Source: Granulosicoccus antarcticus IMCC3135 (lineage in GTDB: Bacteria; Pseudomonadota; Gammaproteobacteria; Granulosicoccales; Granulosicoccaceae). Taken from it: DNA of 64,000 bases. The stretch is from contig NZ_CP018632.1 in assembly GCF_002215215.1 (NCBI RefSeq), positions 3,468,501 through 3,532,500 on the forward strand, read 5' to 3'. The position numbers and the translations under genes were made by a program. The notes below the pieces were generated by a model, which was given only the letters and a program-made list of their open reading frames with translations, was not told the origin of the DNA and did no database searches. Below, one piece after another: positions 60,526 through 64,000 of this stretch. The stretch's first letter is position 1; every line of letters starts with the position of its first letter.

Positions 60526-61326
60526 ATGCAAGCACTCGCCTACTATGAGGATCTTGGTGATCGTCTGCTTGTCGTGAACGCCAATACGACAAAACGCAAT
60601 GCCTTGTCGCCTGACTATTATAGTGCTCTGCAAAGCGCGCTGGAACTTGCCGCCGCAGAATCACGGATTACCTCGGTTATTCTTCACGGCGAAGCTGGCT
60701 TTTTCTGCGCAGGTGGTGATTTGAGCCTGATTGCGACTCGTCGTGAGTTGCCACGGCCCCAAAGGCTGCAAAAGATCGAAGATCTACATGATGTGATCCG
60801 CGCGATAGTTGCCTGCCCCAAGCCTGTGATCGCTGCGGTGTCCGGCGGCGCTGCCGGGGCTGGCGTGTCGCTTGCCTTTGCCTGCGATTTTCTGGTGGCC
60901 GATGAACAGGCAAAATTTACGGTGGCCTACGTCAAGGCTGGTCTTGTGCCCGATGGTGGTTTGACCAGCACCTTATCGACGCAACTGCCGCGTGCCCTGG
61001 TCATGCGTATGGCGTTACTGGGCGAGGCGATTCCGGCAAGACAACTCAATGAATCGGGTGCAATCCTGCAATTAAGCTCTGAAGGTAAGGCGCTTGAAGC
61101 CGCTCACGAACTCGCGGACAAACTCTCAAACGGTGCCAGTGCGACTCAGGGTGTTATCAAGGGGCTGGTGAATCGAGCGCAAAGCTCGACACTGGAAGAG
61201 CAGATGGATGCCGAGCGTGATGCGATGGTAGATGCCGTCGTTACAGCTGAGGCCAGTGAAGGCATCAATGCCTTTCTTGAAAAGAGAGCTCCCGACTTCA
61301 AACGATTGCGAGCGGTTCCAGCATGA
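60526..61326 (+). CDS. Crotonase-fold enoyl-CoA hydratase/isomerase (PimE-like)
   Basis: About 266 residues, starting one base after the preceding stop. Seen: HGEAGFFCAGGDLSLIA (oxyanion hole), CPKPVIAAVSGGAAGAGVSLAFACDFLVAD and KFTVAYVKAGLVPDGGLTSTL. The two glutamates of ordinary hydratases are absent: GAGVS replaces GGGCE, and an Asp in VPDGG stands where PaaG and 3,2-enoyl-CoA isomerases have theirs. Double-bond isomerisation is therefore as likely as hydration. That would help with unsaturated or branched substrates in this pathway. It overlaps the CoA ligase gene by 4 bases. Confidence 0.83.
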   Translation: MQALAYYEDLGDRLLVVNANTTKRNALSPDYYSALQSALELAAAESRITSVILHGEAGFFCAGGDLSLIATRRELPRPQRLQKIEDLHDVIRAIVACPKPVIAAVSGGAAGAGVSLAFACDFLVADEQAKFTVAYVKAGLVPDGGLTSTLSTQLPRALVMRMALLGEAIPARQLNESGAILQLSSEGKALEAAHELADKLSNGASATQGVIKGLVNRAQSSTLEEQMDAERDAMVDAVVTAEASEGINAFLEKRAPDFKRLRAVPA

Positions 61327-62846
61327 CAACAGAACAACATTTTCGTATTCATCACCTGGTTGAAGAGCATGCTGCGCGCAGGCCCGAGGCCATCGCTGTC
61401 GTTGATTCAGACGATCAGGTCTATGACTATGCTCAGTATCAGGCTGCCATCAACAAGGCCGCCGGGTTATTGGGTTATCAAGGTGTCGGACCAGGCGATC
61501 GTGTTCTCATTGTTGCGGAAAACTGCCTGGTGGTTGCGGCGTTTATTTTCGCTGCCAGCAAGGTAGGGGCCTATGCGTTGCCTGTTAATGCACGCATGAC
61601 CCCGATGGAGCTGAACCGCATCATGGAGCACGCAACGCCGCGTGTGACGATTTATAGCACCGGTATCTCGCAAGAGGCTGCCGGGCATGCCGCGAAGGTC
61701 GGGGCAACGCCACATCAGACCGATTTTGGAGACTTTGCGATTGTCGATAACGGTTCTCGTGATGCGGCACCGGCGGAGGCCGAAGGAACAGCGGTAATCC
61801 TCTATACCACCGGTACCACCGGTGCTCCCAAGGGGGTGATGCTGACGCATGCCAATTTGCATTTCGCCGCTCAGGCATCTGCCCATTTACGTGGTATGGT
61901 GGCAGAGGATCTGGTCTACGGCACGCTGCCGCTAACTCATGTTTTCGGACTGGCTTCGGTGTTGATGGCAGCCTCGCATGCCGGTGCCTCGGTGCAGCTT
62001 GAGGCGCGCTTTCGACCAGAGCGTGTCTACCGTGCATTGATGAGCGGTGTGACCGTGTTTCCGGGGGTTCCGCAAATGCATGCACTGGTAATGCAGTATG
62101 TGAGCACGCAGGGCTTTATCCGGCTGGAGAATAGCCAGCTACGGTATGTCTCTTCAGGCGCCGCGCCACTGGATCCGAGCTGGAAACGCAAGGCTGAAAG
62201 TTTCTATGGCCTGGCCTTGCAGAACGGCTACGGTATGACTGAGAGCACGGCTGGCATCTGCGCCACCAGCAATCCGATTGGTACCGCTGATACCAGCGTC
62301 GGCCCTGCATTGCCTGGCATTGAAATTCGAATCGACAACTCCATCGGTTCTTCGAATGACTCTGCCACGGGTGAGATTCTGACCCGTGGTCAGCATGTGA
62401 TGAAAGGCTATTTCAGGAACCCCGAAGAGACGGCCAGAGCGATTGATGTCGATGGCTGGTTGCGCACCGGTGATCTGGGTAGCATCGATGAGCAAGACAA
62501 CCTGCATGTCGTCGGACGGTGCAAGGAGCTGATCATTCGTGGTGGTTTCAATGTCTACCCGCCTGAAGTTGAAGCGGCTCTGAATGATCACCCGGATGTG
62601 ATTCAATCAGCGGTTATCGGTCGAAAACTTGACAACGGCGATGAGGAAATAATTGCCTTCGTTCAATGTGTTGAGCCTGATACGGTAGATACGGTGGCCT
62701 TGGCAGCCTTCGTATCCGAACGGTTGGTCAGCTACAAGCGACCTTCACGCATCATCACGACAACGGAGCTGCCAGCGGCCGCAACTGGCAAGGTACTAAA
62801 GCATAAACTGCTGGGCACATTCACCCAGCAACTGCGCGACGCCTGA
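61323..62846 (+). CDS. AMP-forming acyl-CoA ligase (PimA-like)
   Basis: 507 residues of the ANL superfamily. It activates a carboxylic acid with ATP and CoA. Seen: the P-loop AVILYTTGTTGAPKGVMLTH (A3), FPGVPQMHALVMQY, the A5 motif LQNGYGMTESTAGIC, RTGDLGSIDEQDNLHVVGRCKELIIRGGFNVYPPEVE (A7-A8 hinge), and the C-terminal catalytic Lys in LPAAATGKVLKHKL. All core motifs are present. It is the only ligase in the operon and so decides the entry substrate, probably the acid brought in by the TRAP system 10 kb upstream. Substrate class (fatty, dicarboxylic, aromatic) cannot be told from motifs alone. Confidence 0.88.
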   Translation: MTTEQHFRIHHLVEEHAARRPEAIAVVDSDDQVYDYAQYQAAINKAAGLLGYQGVGPGDRVLIVAENCLVVAAFIFAASKVGAYALPVNARMTPMELNRIMEHATPRVTIYSTGISQEAAGHAAKVGATPHQTDFGDFAIVDNGSRDAAPAEAEGTAVILYTTGTTGAPKGVMLTHANLHFAAQASAHLRGMVAEDLVYGTLPLTHVFGLASVLMAASHAGASVQLEARFRPERVYRALMSGVTVFPGVPQMHALVMQYVSTQGFIRLENSQLRYVSSGAAPLDPSWKRKAESFYGLALQNGYGMTESTAGICATSNPIGTADTSVGPALPGIEIRIDNSIGSSNDSATGEILTRGQHVMKGYFRNPEETARAIDVDGWLRTGDLGSIDEQDNLHVVGRCKELIIRGGFNVYPPEVEAALNDHPDVIQSAVIGRKLDNGDEEIIAFVQCVEPDTVDTVALAAFVSERLVSYKRPSRIITTTELPAAATGKVLKHKLLGTFTQQLRDA

Positions 62847-62861
62847 TCTGCAAAGAAGCTG

Positions 62862-62887
62862 AAACCCTCATCCTGCGGGAGGGGTTA
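62862..62887 (+). terminator. Weak hairpin after the CoA ligase gene
   Basis: AAACCCTC (62862-62869) pairs with GAGGGGTT (62879-62886), allowing one mismatch or bulge, with a loop of about nine bases. ATTT follows rather than a long T-tract, so it may only partly end transcription before the esterase gene. Confidence 0.35.
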
Positions 62888-62910
62888 TTTCAACAAGGAG
62901 ATAGATCCCC

Positions 62911-63801
62911 ATGTACACAGTAACTGTATCGCGATACACCTCAGTGAGTCTGGTTAGCGCCCTGGGGCTATTGGCACCGCTGACGGTTAACGCCGGCGAC
63001 ATCACTCATCATGACTTTGCCTCTGAGGTGCTGGGCAAGGACTATCCGTATACGATCTACCTGCCGGGTGGCTATGCAGAGGATGCACTGGAATATCCGA
63101 CGCTCTATCTGTTGCACGGCTCTTTTGGTAGCGAGAATGACTGGGCAATCAAGGGTGGGCTCAAGCAGACAATGGATAAGCTGATCAGCAGCGGCGAGAT
63201 ACCACCAGCCGTTGTCGTCATGCCCGGTGCGCAGAGCTGGTGGGTTGATGGTTATAACGAGGCGGCCGAGACTGCCTTCTTTGACGATCTGATTCCGCAT
63301 ATTCAGAGTACCTATAGTGTGATACCCGAACGCGAAGGACGTGTGGTCGGTGGATTGTCCGCAGGCGGCTACGGTACCGTCAACTTTGTACTTGAGCACC
63401 CGGACATGTTTGCCGCAGGTGCTGCATTGAGCCCGGCATCCTATGTGCCGGTACCACCGGATCATTCGTCGGGTAAGCGACATCCTGCTTATCTGGGGGA
63501 AGATGGTGAGTTCGATGCAGAGAAGTGGTCGGCACTGAATTACACCGCCTATATTGACGACTACAAGGCGCAGGAGCTTGTCGTGCCGTTGTATATCAAT
63601 TCAGGTGATCATGACACCTTCGATATTGCCTACCACGCAGCGGTGCTCTACCAGAGCTTGCGCGAACATCAACCCAAAGCCGTCGAATACCGGGTAGTCG
63701 ATGGCGATCATGAGTGGCAGGTCTGGTCAGATACGCTGCCCGAAGCACTGGATTATGTGTTCTCTTATACCAGCCGCCCCCGTAGCACCACACCCAATTA
63801 A
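62911..63801 (+). CDS. Secreted alpha/beta esterase (esterase D / XynZ-feruloyl-esterase-like)
   Basis: 296 residues with an N-terminal signal peptide (SLVSALGLLAPLTVNAG, cleavage near NAG-D, about residue 29), so it acts in the periplasm or outside. Seen: PYTIYLPGGYAEDALEYPTLYLLHGS, VVVMPGAQSWWVDGY, the nucleophile elbow VVGGLSAGGYGTVNF (Ser), Asp in INSGDHDTFDIA and His in VDGDHEWQVWSDTL. The triad is complete. AAGGAG lies close to the ATG. Placed after a carboxylic-acid degradation operon, it may free the acid from an ester, such as a plant or algal ester, before uptake by the TRAP system. The substrate is a guess. Confidence 0.82.
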   Translation: MYTVTVSRYTSVSLVSALGLLAPLTVNAGDITHHDFASEVLGKDYPYTIYLPGGYAEDALEYPTLYLLHGSFGSENDWAIKGGLKQTMDKLISSGEIPPAVVVMPGAQSWWVDGYNEAAETAFFDDLIPHIQSTYSVIPEREGRVVGGLSAGGYGTVNFVLEHPDMFAAGAALSPASYVPVPPDHSSGKRHPAYLGEDGEFDAEKWSALNYTAYIDDYKAQELVVPLYINSGDHDTFDIAYHAAVLYQSLREHQPKAVEYRVVDGDHEWQVWSDTLPEALDYVFSYTSRPRSTTPN

Positions 63802-63813
63802 GGTAGTTTACTG

Positions 63814-64000
63814 ATGAACGACGATGCGACCACGAGCGCTATCATAGAAGGCGAGACCGGTGCCCAGCGCCTGATTGGCTATACGCTTGATGTGGGCCAG
63901 CCCGATGCCCGCGCCCGTTGCTATCTGACGCTGAGCGATGCGCATCTGAATCGTCATCACGTATTACATGGCGGTATTGCCACCACGATGCTCGACAACG
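63814..64000 (+). CDS. PaaI-type hotdog thioesterase, partial (cut by window end)
   Basis: The first 62 codons are present. Seen: an N-terminal strand IIEGETGAQRLIGYTLDVGQPDARA and the hotdog-helix motif HLNRHHVLHGGIATTMLDN, where the HGG(I)xxTMLD pattern is typical of the PaaI acyl-CoA thioesterase family, which releases CoA from stalled acyl-CoA intermediates. The ATG follows the esterase stop by 12 bases, so it is likely co-transcribed with it. The rest lies beyond the window. Confidence 0.72.
   Translation, partial: MNDDATTSAIIEGETGAQRLIGYTLDVGQPDARARCYLTLSDAHLNRHHVLHGGIATTMLDN

Overview
The window looks like chromosome of a free-living, probably marine, gammaproteobacterium of moderate GC. 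This is inferred from gene content: a DMSP-demethylase-like gene, two TRAP transporters for organic acids, intracellular poly(3-hydroxybutyrate) depolymerase, a sulfide/persulfide oxidation operon, and a CbrA/CrbS-type symporter-kinase locus. A Granulosicoccus-like organism would fit, but no marker gene (rRNA, ribosomal protein operon) is present to prove it. No tRNA, rRNA, CRISPR array or prophage was recognised.

Layout. 0.2-5.3 kb: mixed metabolic genes (UbiA prenyltransferase, DmdA-like demethylase, GNAT, a broken P-loop NTPase, Gfo/Idh/MocA oxidoreductase, GFA protein). 5.4-10.4 kb: two decayed small genes, a large SLC13-type transporter, and a LysR regulator divergent from a class III aminotransferase. 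10.7-15.8 kb: a small secreted Cys-rich protein, then a disturbed segment with two identical 1485-bp IS4-family elements, each with its own 10-bp target duplication. The second element splits a GNAT gene inside its acetyl-CoA-binding motif. 15.9-22.1 kb: PLP aminotransferase divergent from a MarR regulator over two clear operators, a histidine kinase/receiver pair, phaZ and a lipase-like hydrolase. 22.4-26.9 kb: TRAP transporter, isocitrate-lyase/PEP-mutase family enzyme and a Crp/Fnr regulator. 27.2-31.5 kb: persulfide dioxygenase, a DUF442-SQR fusion and a SulP transporter. 31.6-38.4 kb: HPF-like protein, a MITE-like hairpin, and a five-gene operon (receiver, small membrane protein, Na+/solute symporter-histidine kinase, CNMP-CBS-nucleotidyltransferase, DnaQ-like exonuclease). 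38.5-39.7 kb: M42 peptidase.

The most unusual locus is at 39.8-50.8 kb. A tiny gene encodes a 123-residue peptide: a 22-residue head, twelve perfect GSGK repeats and a Gly/Ser tail ending in Cys-Trp. It has a good ribosome binding site and is followed at once by a hairpin-plus-T6 terminator. Downstream on the same strand lie a type I secretion ATPase/permease (PrtD/HasD-like, no C39 peptidase), an HlyD-type adaptor, an APH-fold kinase-like protein, a FemAB/CelD-like GNAT acyltransferase, and a 742-residue fusion of an APH-like kinase, TPR-like repeats and a PhyH-type Fe(II)/2-oxoglutarate dioxygenase. A second TPR-PhyH paralogue reads divergently from the peptide. The intergenic region between them carries three copies of a ~30-bp repeat. 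I interpret this as a candidate system that modifies and exports a repetitive Lys/Ser/Gly peptide, possibly by hydroxylation, phosphorylation and acylation. I know of no described system with this layout.

51-64 kb: a second TRAP transporter behind IclR-like operators, an IclR regulator, and a beta-oxidation operon with the same gene complement as pimFABCDE of Rhodopseudomonas palustris (hydratase/dehydrogenase, thiolase, two acyl-CoA dehydrogenases, crotonase, CoA ligase). A secreted esterase and a thioesterase cut by the window end follow. Together they suggest uptake, activation and beta-oxidation of a dicarboxylate or other carboxylic acid, perhaps freed from an ester.
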